The notes beneath the pieces are model-generated. The model was not told the DNA's origin and ran no database searches. It saw only the letters and a program-made list of their open reading frames with translations. DNA of 64,000 nucleotides from JALYZC01 sp963725645 (lineage in GTDB: Bacteria > Actinomycetota > Thermoleophilia > Solirubrobacterales > Solirubrobacteraceae). The DNA lies in assembly GCA_963725645.1 (NCBI GenBank), contig CAVRZD010000002.1, positions 558,001-622,000 on the forward strand, written 5' to 3'. A program made the translations under genes and the position numbers. This document shows positions 1 to 8,304 of this stretch, in pieces. Position 1 is the stretch's first letter; every line of letters starts with the position of its first letter.

Positions 1-2
1 GC

Positions 3-392
3 GGCCCGATCCGCCAGGGCTCGGGGCGCTTCATCTGGCCGGTCAACGGGCCGATCACCGCGCCCTTCTGCGAGCGCCGGTCGTGGGAGGCGTGCCACCC
101 CGGCATGGACATCGGCGTTCCCTCGGGCACGCCGATCCACGCCGCCGACTCGGGGACCGTGCGGATCGCCTCCTACTACGGCGGGTACGGGAACTACACG
201 TGCATCCAGCACACCGCATCGCTGTCCACGTGCTACGGCCACCAGTCCTCGTTCGCCGTCAGCACCGGCCAGAACGTGTCGCAGGGCCAGGTGATCGGCT
301 ACGTCGGCTGCACCGGGCTGTGCTTCGGCGCGCACCTGCACTTCGAGGTGCGCGTGAACGGGTCGGTCGTCGACCCGATGGGCTACCTGTAG
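3..392 (+). CDS. M23 (LytM-type) metallopeptidase, C-terminal part, truncated by window edge
   Basis: This is the last ~129 codons of a gene that begins before the window; the frame is open from base 3 to the TAG at 390-392. The fold is the peptidoglycan-endopeptidase (lysostaphin/LytM) domain. The first zinc motif is visible as HPGMDIG and the second as HLHFEV near the end, with the intervening GYGNYTCIQH strand and the GQVIGYVGCTG turn typical of M23 enzymes. Four to five cysteines suggest disulfides and therefore an exported protein, but the signal peptide lies outside the window. The family cleaves peptide cross-links in peptidoglycan or binds it as an amidase activator. Both catalytic motifs look intact, so an active enzyme is likely. 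The gene ends 21 bases before lgt. Confidence 0.85.
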   Translation, partial: GPIRQGSGRFIWPVNGPITAPFCERRSWEACHPGMDIGVPSGTPIHAADSGTVRIASYYGGYGNYTCIQHTASLSTCYGHQSSFAVSTGQNVSQGQVIGYVGCTGLCFGAHLHFEVRVNGSVVDPMGYL

Positions 393-400
393 CCGCGCGC

Positions 401-406
401 TAGCCT
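401..406 (+). promoter_or_regulatory. -10 element (TAGCCT) for lgt, leaderless spacing
   Basis: TAGCCT ends 7 nt before the lgt GTG. This places transcription initiation at or within a base or two of the start codon. No convincing -35 or Shine-Dalgarno sequence is visible. Confidence 0.5.
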
Positions 407-413
407 CCCGCCC

Positions 414-1220
414 GTGGAGCCGAACCTCGACCTCGGCCCGATCACGCTGAAGACGTTCGGGCTGGCCTTCGCGCTCGCGTTCATCGCGATCGGCGCGCTC
501 GCCGCGCGGCGCTTCAAGGAGCTCGGCAAGCCGGCTGACTGGGCCTACGAGATCGCCTTCGCGGCGCTCGTCGGCGGTCTGGTCGGCTCGCGGGTGTACT
601 TCATCGTGCAGAACTACGACTCGGTCAAGCACGACCTCCTGGGCAACATCTTCAGCGGCTCCGGGCTCGTGTGGTACGGCGGCGTGATCGGGGGCGCGCT
701 CGCCGTGGTGCTGTGGGCTCGCTGGCGCGGAATGCTCGACCTCGGCCTGCTCGACTTCGCCGCGCCGCTGCTCGCGCTGGGCTATGCGATCGGGCGGATC
801 GGCTGCCAGGTGTCCGGGGACGGCGACTACGGGATCCGCTCGAGCCTGCCGTGGGCGATGGGGTACCCGCACGGCGAGGTGCCGACCCCGGCGGGGGTGA
901 GCGTCCAACCGACGCCGATCTACGAGACGCTGGCCATGGGCCTCGTGGCACTGTGGCTGTGGCGCGCGCGCGACCGCTACCGGACGGGCGTCCTGTTCGC
1001 GTTCTACCTCGTGCTGGCCGGGCTGGAGCGACTGCTCGTCGAGTTCGTGCGCCGCAACGACGAGGTCTTCCTCGGCCTCACCACCGCGCAGCTGGAGAGC
1101 GCCGGGCTGCTGATCGCGGGCTTGGTCTGGCTCACGCTCGCCGCGCGCCGTGGTGGCCTGCGGCGCGACGCGAGCCAGGCGCCCGACGTTCGGGTGGAAA
1201 CCGGGGCGTCTGCGGCGTAA
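414..1220 (+). CDS. lgt: Prolipoprotein diacylglyceryl transferase
   Basis: Lgt transfers diacylglycerol from phosphatidylglycerol to the lipobox cysteine of prolipoproteins at the cytoplasmic membrane, the first step of lipoprotein maturation. The 268-residue product is hydrophobic with about seven membrane segments. It carries the Lgt signature region YAIGRIGCQVSGDGDYG around residues 122-138 and the conserved tail region ERLLVEFVRRNDE near residues 204-216. The length is typical for the family. The GTG at 414 is chosen because it directly follows a -10 hexamer and no upstream start fits. Two putative substrates, the L,D-transpeptidase and the 187-aa lipoprotein, lie further along this window. 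Identification is secure. Confidence 0.93.
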   Translation: MEPNLDLGPITLKTFGLAFALAFIAIGALAARRFKELGKPADWAYEIAFAALVGGLVGSRVYFIVQNYDSVKHDLLGNIFSGSGLVWYGGVIGGALAVVLWARWRGMLDLGLLDFAAPLLALGYAIGRIGCQVSGDGDYGIRSSLPWAMGYPHGEVPTPAGVSVQPTPIYETLAMGLVALWLWRARDRYRTGVLFAFYLVLAGLERLLVEFVRRNDEVFLGLTTAQLESAGLLIAGLVWLTLAARRGGLRRDASQAPDVRVETGASAA

Positions 1221-1290
1221 CCTGTGGCGCCGGGAGGCGCTCAAGATTCTTTGACGAAGGCCGATAGGACGCAATGGAGGCGTGGCCTGA

Positions 1291-1947
1291 ATGCGAACGA
1301 CGCGAGCGCTGATTGCCGGTTTTGGAACCACGGGGACTCTCGTGGCGGCTGTCGCATGCGTGTTTGTCGTGGTCAGCGCCGTGGTCGCGTTCAACGGCTG
1401 GCCCGGCTCGGGCATCGGTGACTCGATCGACTCCCTCTTCGTGAAGGACCAGCCCGCGGTCGCCTTCGACGCGTCCGGCCCGCAGGTCGTCGCCGGCTCC
1501 GCGGCCGCGGCCGCGGCGACGGTGGCCCCGACCCCGACCGGGCCGGTGGTCGCGGGACCGGGCATCGGCGGCCGGCTCGGCCCCGGCGCGAACGGCACCC
1601 CCGGCGGCGGGCCCCGTCCGGGGAATGGAACCGCGGGCGACGTCCAGGGCGCCGGCGGGACCACCGGCGGCGGCGCGGGCTCGACCTCCGGGTCCGGCGG
1701 CGGCCTTCCGGGTCTGCCCGGCCTGCCCGACACGGGCGGCACGACGAACGGCGTGGGCGGCGCCGTGCAGAACACCTCGCACTCGGTCGGCAACGCGGTG
1801 TCCGGCGTGACCAACCAGGCGGGTCAGACGGTTGGCGGCGTCAACCAGCCGCTCGGCAACACGGTGTCCCAGACGGGTCAGAACGTCGGGAACACCGTCA
1901 ACAGCGTCGGCGACACCGTCAACGGCCTCCTCGGCGGCCAGCGCTAG
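1291..1947 (+). CDS. Exported Gly/Pro-rich repeat protein, function unknown
   Basis: A 218-residue protein I cannot assign to a family. Residues 1-35 form an uncleaved-looking signal anchor (a hydrophobic stretch from about residue 17 to 33). Residues 65-150 are low-complexity Gly, Pro, Ala and Thr. The C-terminal ~70 residues are a degenerate repeat built on VGNTV / GQTVGGV / VGDTV units, which could form a regular beta or amphipathic surface structure. The ATG at 1291 is preceded by GGAGG at about 1275-1279. It follows lgt by 70 bases and ends with its stop codon overlapping that of the convergent hydrolase gene. A cell-wall or surface location is an inference from composition only. Confidence 0.7.
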   Translation: MRTTRALIAGFGTTGTLVAAVACVFVVVSAVVAFNGWPGSGIGDSIDSLFVKDQPAVAFDASGPQVVAGSAAAAAATVAPTPTGPVVAGPGIGGRLGPGANGTPGGGPRPGNGTAGDVQGAGGTTGGGAGSTSGSGGGLPGLPGLPDTGGTTNGVGGAVQNTSHSVGNAVSGVTNQAGQTVGGVNQPLGNTVSQTGQNVGNTVNSVGDTVNGLLGGQR

Positions 1948-2681
1948 GCGGGGCGCGCCGCGAAGGCGCGCCGCACGAACCGCAGCGATTCGCCCTGCAG
2001 CTCGCCGTCGTGCTGGATCGAGCGGTGGTGGCCGCCCGGCATCACCAGCAGGCGTGCGCGTTCCGGGCCGGCGGCCTCGTACAGCGCGCGGGAGTGGTCC
2101 ACGGGGATCTGTTCGTCGCCCTCGGCGTGCAGGAGCAGCAGTGGACAGCCGAGGTCCGCGACCGCGGCCTCGACGTCGTTCGCCGCCAGCAGGCGCTCGA
2201 GCGCGGGCACATCGGCGTCGAACTCGAGGCGCTCGTCGCGCAGGCCGCGCAGCAGGTGCTCCGCGCCCGCGGGGCAGATCGCCACGACGGCGTCGGCGCT
2301 CGCCGGCCCCGCCGACACCAGCGCCATGTAGCCGCCCATGCTCGAGCCCCGCAGCGCCAGCGGGACGGGCTCCGCGGGGCTCCCGGCGGCGGCGCCCGCC
2401 CGCTCGCGCAGCAGCGCGGCCATCGCGACGATGTCATCGACGGCGTCGGCGCCCATCCGGCCCTCGCTCTCGCCGTGACCGCGCTGGTCGAACGCGAGCG
2501 CCGCCAGGCCCATGTCGCGCGCCGCGCGGCCGAAGTCGTAGTGGCTCTCCTTGCACGATCCGGCGCCGTGGAGGATCAGCACCGCCCCGGCCGGCGGGTC
2601 GTCCGGCAGCCACAGCCCGAAGGCGAGACCGGCATGGCGCCCGACCTCCACCGAGGTCTCGATCGTGCGTTCGCGGACCAC
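1944..2681 (-). CDS. Alpha/beta hydrolase (esterase/acylaminopeptidase-like)
   Basis: A 245-residue serine hydrolase of the alpha/beta-hydrolase fold. Features visible in order: the oxyanion-loop HGAGSCKESHYDF near residue 30-42, the DQRGHGESEG strand-turn, the nucleophile elbow GSSMGGYMAL (GxSxG) near residue 110, and a late Asp/His pair in LLLHAEGDEQIPVDH and PGGHHRSI. The substrate cannot be told from sequence. The GTG at 2681 is preferred because the frame extends upstream only into antisense lysA sequence and the protein aligns from there. It is divergent from lysA with only 20 bases between starts, so the two promoters must overlap. Its stop codon overlaps that of the convergent repeat protein. 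Confidence 0.85.
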   Translation of the reverse strand: MVRERTIETSVEVGRHAGLAFGLWLPDDPPAGAVLILHGAGSCKESHYDFGRAARDMGLAALAFDQRGHGESEGRMGADAVDDIVAMAALLRERAGAAAGSPAEPVPLALRGSSMGGYMALVSAGPASADAVVAICPAGAEHLLRGLRDERLEFDADVPALERLLAANDVEAAVADLGCPLLLLHAEGDEQIPVDHSRALYEAAGPERARLLVMPGGHHRSIQHDGELQGESLRFVRRAFAARPA

Positions 2682-2687
2682 GGCGGC

Positions 2688-2693
2688 GATAAT
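2688..2693 (+). promoter_or_regulatory. -10 element (GATAAT) for lysA, leaderless spacing
   Basis: GATAAT ends 8 nt before the lysA ATG. It lies in the 20-bp space between two divergent genes, so lysA has almost no room for a leader. Confidence 0.55.
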
Positions 2694-2701
2694 CCCACGC
2701 C

Positions 2702-3967
2702 ATGGCCGTGACGCGCCAACTTTCACACGTGTATCCGCTCGGCAGCCGCCTCGACGAGCGCGGCAGGCTCGAGGTCGGCGGCTGCGACGCCATCGAGCTC
2801 GCGCGGGAATTCGGGACCCCCGCCTACGTCGTCGCCGAGGACGACCTCCGCGCACGCGCGCGCGCCTTCGTCGAGGCCGCGCGCGCCGTCCACGACGGCC
2901 CGACCGAGGTGTTGTTCGCTTCCAAGGCGTTCCCCTGCACCGCCGTCGCCCGGCTCCTGGCGGACGAGGGCCTCGGGTGCGACGTGGCCTCGGCCGGCGA
3001 GCTGCACCTCGCACTGCAGGGGGGCTTCGACCCGGGCAGCGTCTACCTGCACGGCAACGCCAAGGGCGACGACGAGCTGGCGTACGCGCTCGAGCGCGGC
3101 GTCGGCCACATCGTCATCGACGGGCTCGACGAGATCGAGCGCCTGGAGCACGCGGCCGCCGCCCGCGGCGTGCGCCAGCCGGTGATGCTGCGCGTCACGC
3201 CGGGGATCAAGCCGAACACCCACGCCGCCATCTCGACCGGCCAGCTCGACACGAAGTTCGGCCTCACCCCCGAGCAGGCGGTGGAGGCGATCGCGCGCCT
3301 GCGCGAGTCCGCCGAGCTCGACCTCGAGGGCCTGCACAAGCACATCGGGTCGCAGATCTTCGAGCTGGACTCCTTTCGCGCGGCCATCGCGGCGCTCGCG
3401 CCCCTCGGCGACTTCGACACCTACGACGTCGGCGGCGGTCTCGCGGTGGCCTACACCGGCGCTGATGCCCCGCCGGCGATCGAGGCCTACGTCGAGGCCG
3501 TGTCGGGCGCGGTGCGCGAGTACCTGGGGGCGGGAAAGCGCCTCGTCCTCGAACCGGGCAGGGCGCTGACCGCCAACTCGACCGTCACGCTCTACTCGGT
3601 CGTGTCGGTCAAGCGAACGGCGTCCACGTACGTGGCGGTCGACGGTGGCATGTCGGACAACCTGCGGCCGATGCTCTACGGCGCGGTGTACGAGGCCCAG
3701 ATCGCCGACCGTTTCGGTGGCGGGACGCTGTGCCACGTCGCCGGCAAGCACTGCGAGTCCGGCGACATCATCGTTCGCGACGTCGAGCTCGCCGACCCCC
3801 GTCCGGGCGACGTGCTGGTCACGCCGGCGACCGGCGCCTACGGTCACGCGATGGCGAACAACTACAACGGCGTTCCGCGCCCACCGGTGGTCTTCTGCAG
3901 GGGCGGCGAGGCGCGGGTCGTGGTCCGGCGCGAGACCCTCGAAGACCTGACGGCGCGTGACGTCTGA
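2702..3967 (+). CDS. lysA: Diaminopimelate decarboxylase
   Basis: LysA decarboxylates meso-diaminopimelate to L-lysine with pyridoxal phosphate, the last step of lysine synthesis. The 421-residue protein shows the alanine-racemase-type PLP barrel with the Schiff-base lysine in VLFASKAFPC (near residue 79), the HIGSQIFE segment, the phosphate-binding YDVGGGLAV glycine loop near residue 240, and the C-terminal GKHCESGDI and YGHAMANNYNGVPRPP motifs that complete the active site. The length is normal. It is first in the operon lysA-hom-thrC-thrB and overlaps hom by 11 bases, so translation is probably coupled. Placing the lysine and threonine branches of the aspartate family together suggests common control. 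Confidence 0.96.
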   Translation: MAVTRQLSHVYPLGSRLDERGRLEVGGCDAIELAREFGTPAYVVAEDDLRARARAFVEAARAVHDGPTEVLFASKAFPCTAVARLLADEGLGCDVASAGELHLALQGGFDPGSVYLHGNAKGDDELAYALERGVGHIVIDGLDEIERLEHAAAARGVRQPVMLRVTPGIKPNTHAAISTGQLDTKFGLTPEQAVEAIARLRESAELDLEGLHKHIGSQIFELDSFRAAIAALAPLGDFDTYDVGGGLAVAYTGADAPPAIEAYVEAVSGAVREYLGAGKRLVLEPGRALTANSTVTLYSVVSVKRTASTYVAVDGGMSDNLRPMLYGAVYEAQIADRFGGGTLCHVAGKHCESGDIIVRDVELADPRPGDVLVTPATGAYGHAMANNYNGVPRPPVVFCRGGEARVVVRRETLEDLTARDV

Positions 3968-5180
3968 ATTTCGCGTCGGCCTGCTCGGCCACGGGACCGT
4001 GGGGGGCGCGTTCGCGCGGCTGCTCGAGCAGCGCTCCGAGGGGATCGCCGCCGCGACCGGCCGTCGTCCGGCGCTGGCCGGCGTGCTCACCCGCAGCCAG
4101 GGCGACTTCGAGGCGATCCTCGACGGGTCGGACGTGGTGATCGAGCTGATGGGCGGGTTGGACCCGGCGCGCGACCACGTGCTGCGCGCGCTGAAGGCCG
4201 GCCGCCATGTGGTGACCGCGAACAAGCAGCTGCTCTCCCAGCACGGCGAGGAGCTGTGGGCGGCGGCCGCCGACGCGGGCGTGCAGCTGCGGTTCGAGGC
4301 CGCGGTCGCGGGCGTCGTGCCGGTGGTGCGGGTGCTGCAGGACTCGCTCGCGGGCGCCTACATCGAGCGCGTCCACGGGATCGTCAACGGCACGACCAAC
4401 TACATCCTCACCGAGATGGCGCGGACCGGCGCGTCCTACGAGGACGCGCTCGCGCAGGCGCAGCGGTTCGGCTATGCCGAGTCCGATCCCTCCGAGGACG
4501 TCGACGGGCGCGACGCCGCGGCGAAGATGGCGATCCTGGCCCGGCTCGCGTTCGGGACGCCGGTCCACCTGGATCAGGTCCGCTACGAGGGCATTGAGCA
4601 CATCACGCCGGACGACCTCGAGTACGCGCGCGAGTTCGGCCTGGGCCTCAAGCTGCTGGGGACGGCCGAGCGCGTGGACGGCGGGCTGTCGGTGGGCGTG
4701 CACCCCGCCTTCCTTTACCCCGGGCATCCGCTCGCCTCGGTGACCGGGCCGTACAACGCGGTCACCGTCGAGTCCGACGCGATCACCGAGATCACGATGT
4801 CGGGGCCGGGCGCGGGAGGGCCGCAGACGGCCAGCGCGGTGCTCGGCGACCTCGTCTCCGTCATCACGGGCCAGGACGCTCCGCGCGGGCTCGAGGCGGA
4901 GCTGGAGGTGGTGCAGGACGTCGCCTCGGCCTTCTACCTGCACCTCGAAGTCGCCGACGAGCCGGGCGTGCTCGGGCAGGTGGCGCAGATCCTCGGACTG
5001 CAGGGTGCCTCGATCAAGTCGGTTGTCCAGAAGGGCCTGGGCAACGACGCGCGACTGGTGATGATCATGCACCCGGTGCTCGAGTCGAAGTTCTTCGCCG
5101 CCGTTGAGCTGATCGCCGCGCTGGACTTCATGCGGGCGGCCCCGCGCGCGATCCGGGTGATCGAGGAGGAATTCGTCTGA
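3957..5180 (+). CDS. hom: Homoserine dehydrogenase with ACT domain
   Basis: Hom reduces aspartate semialdehyde to homoserine, the branch point to threonine and methionine. The 407-residue protein has the N-terminal Rossmann motif GLLGHGTVGGAFARLL, the catalytic-domain signature region with GIVNGTTNYILTEM and AESDPSEDVDGRDAAAK, and a C-terminal ACT domain (from about residue 330, EVADEPGVLGQVAQILG) that in this family mediates threonine feedback inhibition. The GTG at 3957 overlaps the end of lysA by 11 bases. The gene is followed by a 100-bp space holding a hairpin in front of thrC. Confidence 0.95.
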   Translation: MTSEFRVGLLGHGTVGGAFARLLEQRSEGIAAATGRRPALAGVLTRSQGDFEAILDGSDVVIELMGGLDPARDHVLRALKAGRHVVTANKQLLSQHGEELWAAAADAGVQLRFEAAVAGVVPVVRVLQDSLAGAYIERVHGIVNGTTNYILTEMARTGASYEDALAQAQRFGYAESDPSEDVDGRDAAAKMAILARLAFGTPVHLDQVRYEGIEHITPDDLEYAREFGLGLKLLGTAERVDGGLSVGVHPAFLYPGHPLASVTGPYNAVTVESDAITEITMSGPGAGGPQTASAVLGDLVSVITGQDAPRGLEAELEVVQDVASAFYLHLEVADEPGVLGQVAQILGLQGASIKSVVQKGLGNDARLVMIMHPVLESKFFAAVELIAALDFMRAAPRAIRVIEEEFV

Positions 5181-5204
5181 GGGAGAACGGCCTCCGGCCT
5201 CCGG

Positions 5205-5269
5205 GCTCCTGCACGCTCCGCTTCGTGGTGACCGAGCGCGAGCATGCGAGCGGCTCCGCGTGCAGGAGC
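5205..5269 (+). promoter_or_regulatory. Hom-thrC intercistronic hairpin covering the thrC ribosome binding site
   Basis: A perfect 12-bp inverted repeat has arms at 5205-5216 (GCTCCTGCACGC) and 5258-5269 (GCGTGCAGGAGC). The 3' arm contains the only AGGAG upstream of the thrC ATG at 5281. Folding of the transcript would hide that Shine-Dalgarno sequence. It could equally act as a partial terminator or as an mRNA processing or stability element. Confidence 0.5.
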
Positions 5270-5280
5270 AGGTACCACCG

Positions 5281-6294
5281 ATGAGCGTCCCGCTGATCGA
5301 GCGGTATCGGGATCGCCTGCCGTTCGGGGCGGGCGATCCGCTCGTGACGCTCCACGAGGGCTCCACTCCGCTGATCCCGGCGCCGGTGGTCTCCGAACGC
5401 GCCGGCGTCGAGGTCCACCTCAAGCTCGAGGGCGCCAACCCGACGGGCTCGTTCAAGGATCGCGGGATGACCTGCGCCGTGTCGGCCGCGGTGCGCGACA
5501 GGGCTGAGGCGATCGTGTGCGCGTCGACCGGGAACACCGCGGCGAGCGCCGCCGCCTACGCCGCCCGCGCCGGCCTGCGTGGCGCGGTGATCGTGCCCGA
5601 GGGCAAGATCGCGACCGGCAAGCTCGCCCAGGCGCTGATGCACGGAGCGCGTGTCGTGTCGCTGCGCGGGAACTTCGACGAGGCCTTCGCGCTGGTGCGC
5701 GAACTGGTGGAGCGGCGCCCGATCGCGCTCGTGAACTCGGTCAACCCCTACCGGCTCGAGGGCCAGAAGACCGCGGCGTTCGAGGTGGTCGAGGATGGGG
5801 GCGAGCCGGACGCGCTGTGCATCCCGGTCGGCAACGCCGGGAACGTCACCGCCTACTGGCAGGGCTTCCAGGAGCTCGGCGTGGCCCCGCGCATGCTCGG
5901 TTTCCAGGCCGAGGGTGCCGCCCCCCTGGTCCGGGGTGAGCGGGTCGAGCGGCCCGAGACGGTGGCCAGCGCCATCCGCATCGGCAACCCGGCGCGCTGG
6001 GAGGAGGCGATGGGCGCGATCGTCGGCTCGGCCGGCGCGGTCCGCGCCGTCAGCGACGTGGAGATCCTCGACGCCTATCGCCTGCTGGCCGGGCGCGAGG
6101 GCGTGTTCTGCGAGCCGGCCTCGGCGGCCTCGGTGGCGGGGCTCCTGCGCTACGGCGCGGACGACGCGGAGCGCGTCGTCTGCGTGCTCACGGGCCACGG
6201 CCTCAAGGACCCCCAGACCGCGCTCGAGCAGGCGGGCGCAGTGGTGCCCTGCGAGGCCGACCTCGACGCCGTCGAGGCGGCGGTGCTCGGCTGA
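5281..6294 (+). CDS. thrC: Threonine synthase
   Basis: ThrC converts O-phosphohomoserine to threonine with pyridoxal phosphate. The 337-residue protein is the short, bacterial/archaeal-type enzyme. The PLP lysine is in NPTGSFKDRGMT (near residue 60), the substrate-activating loop ASTGNTAASAAAYAARAG follows, and the phosphate-binding GNAGNVTAYW glycine loop is near residue 187. The ATG at 5281 is chosen because an AGGAG lies 12 bases upstream; a GTG at 5260 in the same frame would add seven residues but lies inside the hairpin arm. Its stop overlaps the thrB start by one base (TGATG), indicating coupled translation. Confidence 0.95.
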   Translation: MSVPLIERYRDRLPFGAGDPLVTLHEGSTPLIPAPVVSERAGVEVHLKLEGANPTGSFKDRGMTCAVSAAVRDRAEAIVCASTGNTAASAAAYAARAGLRGAVIVPEGKIATGKLAQALMHGARVVSLRGNFDEAFALVRELVERRPIALVNSVNPYRLEGQKTAAFEVVEDGGEPDALCIPVGNAGNVTAYWQGFQELGVAPRMLGFQAEGAAPLVRGERVERPETVASAIRIGNPARWEEAMGAIVGSAGAVRAVSDVEILDAYRLLAGREGVFCEPASAASVAGLLRYGADDAERVVCVLTGHGLKDPQTALEQAGAVVPCEADLDAVEAAVLG

Positions 6295-7145
6295 TGCAGC
6301 GCCGCCGGCTCGTTCGCGTGCCCGCGTCGTCGGCCAACCTCGGGCCCGGGTTCGACGTGCTCGCCGCCGCGCTCCAGCTCCACCTCGAGGTGGAGGTGGA
6401 GGAGACGGGGCGCTTCGAGGTCCTCACCGACCTCGACATCGCGCGCGACCGGCGCAACCTGTGCGTGCGCGGCTTCGCGGCGCTGCACCCGGTCGACGAC
6501 TTCACCTTCACGATTCGCAGCGACATCCCGCTCGCGGGCGGATTGGGCTCCAGCGCCGCCGCGATCGTCGCGGGGGCGATGGCCGCGGACCACCTGTTCG
6601 AGCTCGATGCCGACCTGCTGACGGTCGCGACCGAGGTCGAGGGCCATCCGGACAACGTCGCCGCGGCGCTGCTCGGCGGCTTCGTCGTGTGCGCCGACGG
6701 CGCGGCCACCCGCTTCGAGGTGCCGGCCGGGCTCGAGGCGATCGTCGTGGTCCCCGGCGATCCGGTCCGCACGAAGGAGGCGCGCGCGGCGCTGCCGGCG
6801 GAGGTGCCGATGGCCGATGCCGTCTTCAACGTCGCCCACGCGTCGATGCTGGTGCTCGGGCTCGCCCGCGGCGAGTGGGACCTCGTCTCGCGCGGCCTGC
6901 AGGACCGGCTGCATCAGCCCCGGCGCGCGTCGCTGTACCCCCGCTCGCTCGAGGTCGCGGAACGCGCGCGCGAGCTGGGCGCGCTCGGCGCCACGATCTC
7001 GGGCGCGGGGCCGACAGTGCTCGTGTGGTCCCACTACGAGCAGACCGGCGGCGTCGCGCAGTCGCTCAAGCGCGAGACCGAAGGGTGGGCGACGGTCATG
7101 CGCGTGCCGTTCGAGCCCCAGGGCGCCGAGGTGCGAGCGCTGTAA
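6294..7145 (+). CDS. thrB: Homoserine kinase
   Basis: ThrB phosphorylates homoserine to O-phosphohomoserine, the substrate of ThrC encoded just upstream. The 283-residue GHMP-family kinase shows the N-terminal VPASSANLGPGFD motif, the ATP-binding glycine-rich loop PLAGGLGSSAAAIVAG near residue 79, the EVEGHPDNVAAALLGG segment, and the C-terminal GATISGAGPTVLVW motif. The length is normal for bacterial ThrB. It starts on the last base of the thrC stop codon and ends the aspartate-family operon. A convergent serine-hydrolase gene ends three bases downstream, leaving no room for an intrinsic terminator. Confidence 0.95.
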   Translation: MQRRRLVRVPASSANLGPGFDVLAAALQLHLEVEVEETGRFEVLTDLDIARDRRNLCVRGFAALHPVDDFTFTIRSDIPLAGGLGSSAAAIVAGAMAADHLFELDADLLTVATEVEGHPDNVAAALLGGFVVCADGAATRFEVPAGLEAIVVVPGDPVRTKEARAALPAEVPMADAVFNVAHASMLVLGLARGEWDLVSRGLQDRLHQPRRASLYPRSLEVAERARELGALGATISGAGPTVLVWSHYEQTGGVAQSLKRETEGWATVMRVPFEPQGAEVRAL

Positions 7146-7148
7146 GGC

Positions 7149-8237
7149 CTACGGATCGAGAGCGGCCGCGGCCACCGCCTGGTGGTCGTAGCCGGTGGCG
7201 TTCCCCATGACGATCACCCCGACTCCGCGGTCCGGATGGATGCGCATCATGTTGAAGAAGCCGCCTCCGCCGCCGAGGTGCTCCAGGTAGCGCTCGTGGC
7301 TCGGACGGTCCGAGTGGCGGCGAAACCAGCCGAGGCCGACGTCCAGCTTGCGGCCGCGGGCAGTGATCGCCTGCATCCTGGCGACGCTGTCCGGCGACAG
7401 GATCTGGACGCCGCCGGCCCGGCCGCCGGCGAGGTGGATCGACATGAAGCTCGCGGCGTCTCGCGCCGACCCGATGAGGCCGCCGTACGCCGGGCCGTCG
7501 ACGCAGAACGGCCGGAACGACAGGAAGCGCCCCTGCCGGCTCCCGACGATCCCGTCGGGCAGCAGCAGGCGAAACAGGGGCGTCATGGGGCTCAGGCGAG
7601 ACTGGTAGCCCGTGGCTGCGTCGGAGCGCATGTCCGCGCGGTAGGCGAAGTCCGTGCGCGTCATTCTCAGCGGATCGAGGATGTGCTCGCGGACGTGGTC
7701 CTCGTAGCGTTGCCCGGCGGCGGTGCCGATGACCTCGCCCAACGCGATGTAGCCGAGGTTGGTGTAGCTTGCCTTCGCGCCGGCGGGGAAGCGCAGCCTG
7801 CCGTGGCGTCGGAGGAGCTCGCGGGTGAATTGGCCGGGCGCGCGGCCGGGCAGGTCGGCCGGGTGGACCCAGCGGACGGGGATCGGGTTGGTCAGGCCCG
7901 AGCTGTGGTTCAGCAGATGGCGGACCCGGATCTCGGGCCATCCCGACCGTGGCGTGGGGAACTCGGGTAGGTATCGCGCGACCGGCTCGTCGAGGTGGAG
8001 CGCGCCGCGCTCGACGAGCTGCATGGCGGCGGTGGCGGTGACGATCTTGGTCATTGAGAACCACAGGTAGACCGTGTCAATCGTGGCCGCGCTGCCGTCC
8101 GCGAGGTCGGCGAGGCCGACCGCGTCCTCGCGCACGACGCGGCCGCCCTCGACGACGACGGCCGACAGGCCGGGCACCTTGCGCTCCGTGAGCCGCTCCA
8201 TCGCGGCGTGCAGTTCCGTCGCGGTCATCGTGACCAC
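7149..8237 (-). CDS. Serine hydrolase, class C beta-lactamase/esterase family
   Basis: A 362-residue protein of the beta-lactamase/transpeptidase-like fold. The three landmark motifs are present: SxxK as SMTK (near residue 60, in WFSMTKIVT), YxN as YTN (in ASYTNLGYIALGEV), and a KTG-equivalent HLGGGGGF (HxG) near residue 320. There is no clear signal peptide, so an intracellular esterase or D-aminopeptidase-like role is as likely as antibiotic resistance. The frame begins at the GTG at 8237. An internal ATG at 8228 has a GAAGG eight bases before it and may be the real start. A TAGGCT -10-like hexamer lies at 8256-8251. It is a single gene, convergent with thrB. Confidence 0.85.
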   Translation of the reverse strand: MVTMTATELHAAMERLTERKVPGLSAVVVEGGRVVREDAVGLADLADGSAATIDTVYLWFSMTKIVTATAAMQLVERGALHLDEPVARYLPEFPTPRSGWPEIRVRHLLNHSSGLTNPIPVRWVHPADLPGRAPGQFTRELLRRHGRLRFPAGAKASYTNLGYIALGEVIGTAAGQRYEDHVREHILDPLRMTRTDFAYRADMRSDAATGYQSRLSPMTPLFRLLLPDGIVGSRQGRFLSFRPFCVDGPAYGGLIGSARDAASFMSIHLAGGRAGGVQILSPDSVARMQAITARGRKLDVGLGWFRRHSDRPSHERYLEHLGGGGGFFNMMRIHPDRGVGVIVMGNATGYDHQAVAAAALDP

Positions 8238-8304
8238 CTTCGTCTGGCCGAGCCTAGCCCGTGGGCTGGGCTCGAGTGCGGCTCGCCGAGGGAACGCCGG
8301 GCCG

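Noticed and set aside
1246..1290. A TTGACG (1251-1256) as -35 of a promoter for the repeat protein.
   Set aside because: No -10-like hexamer lies at a suitable 16-18 bp distance.
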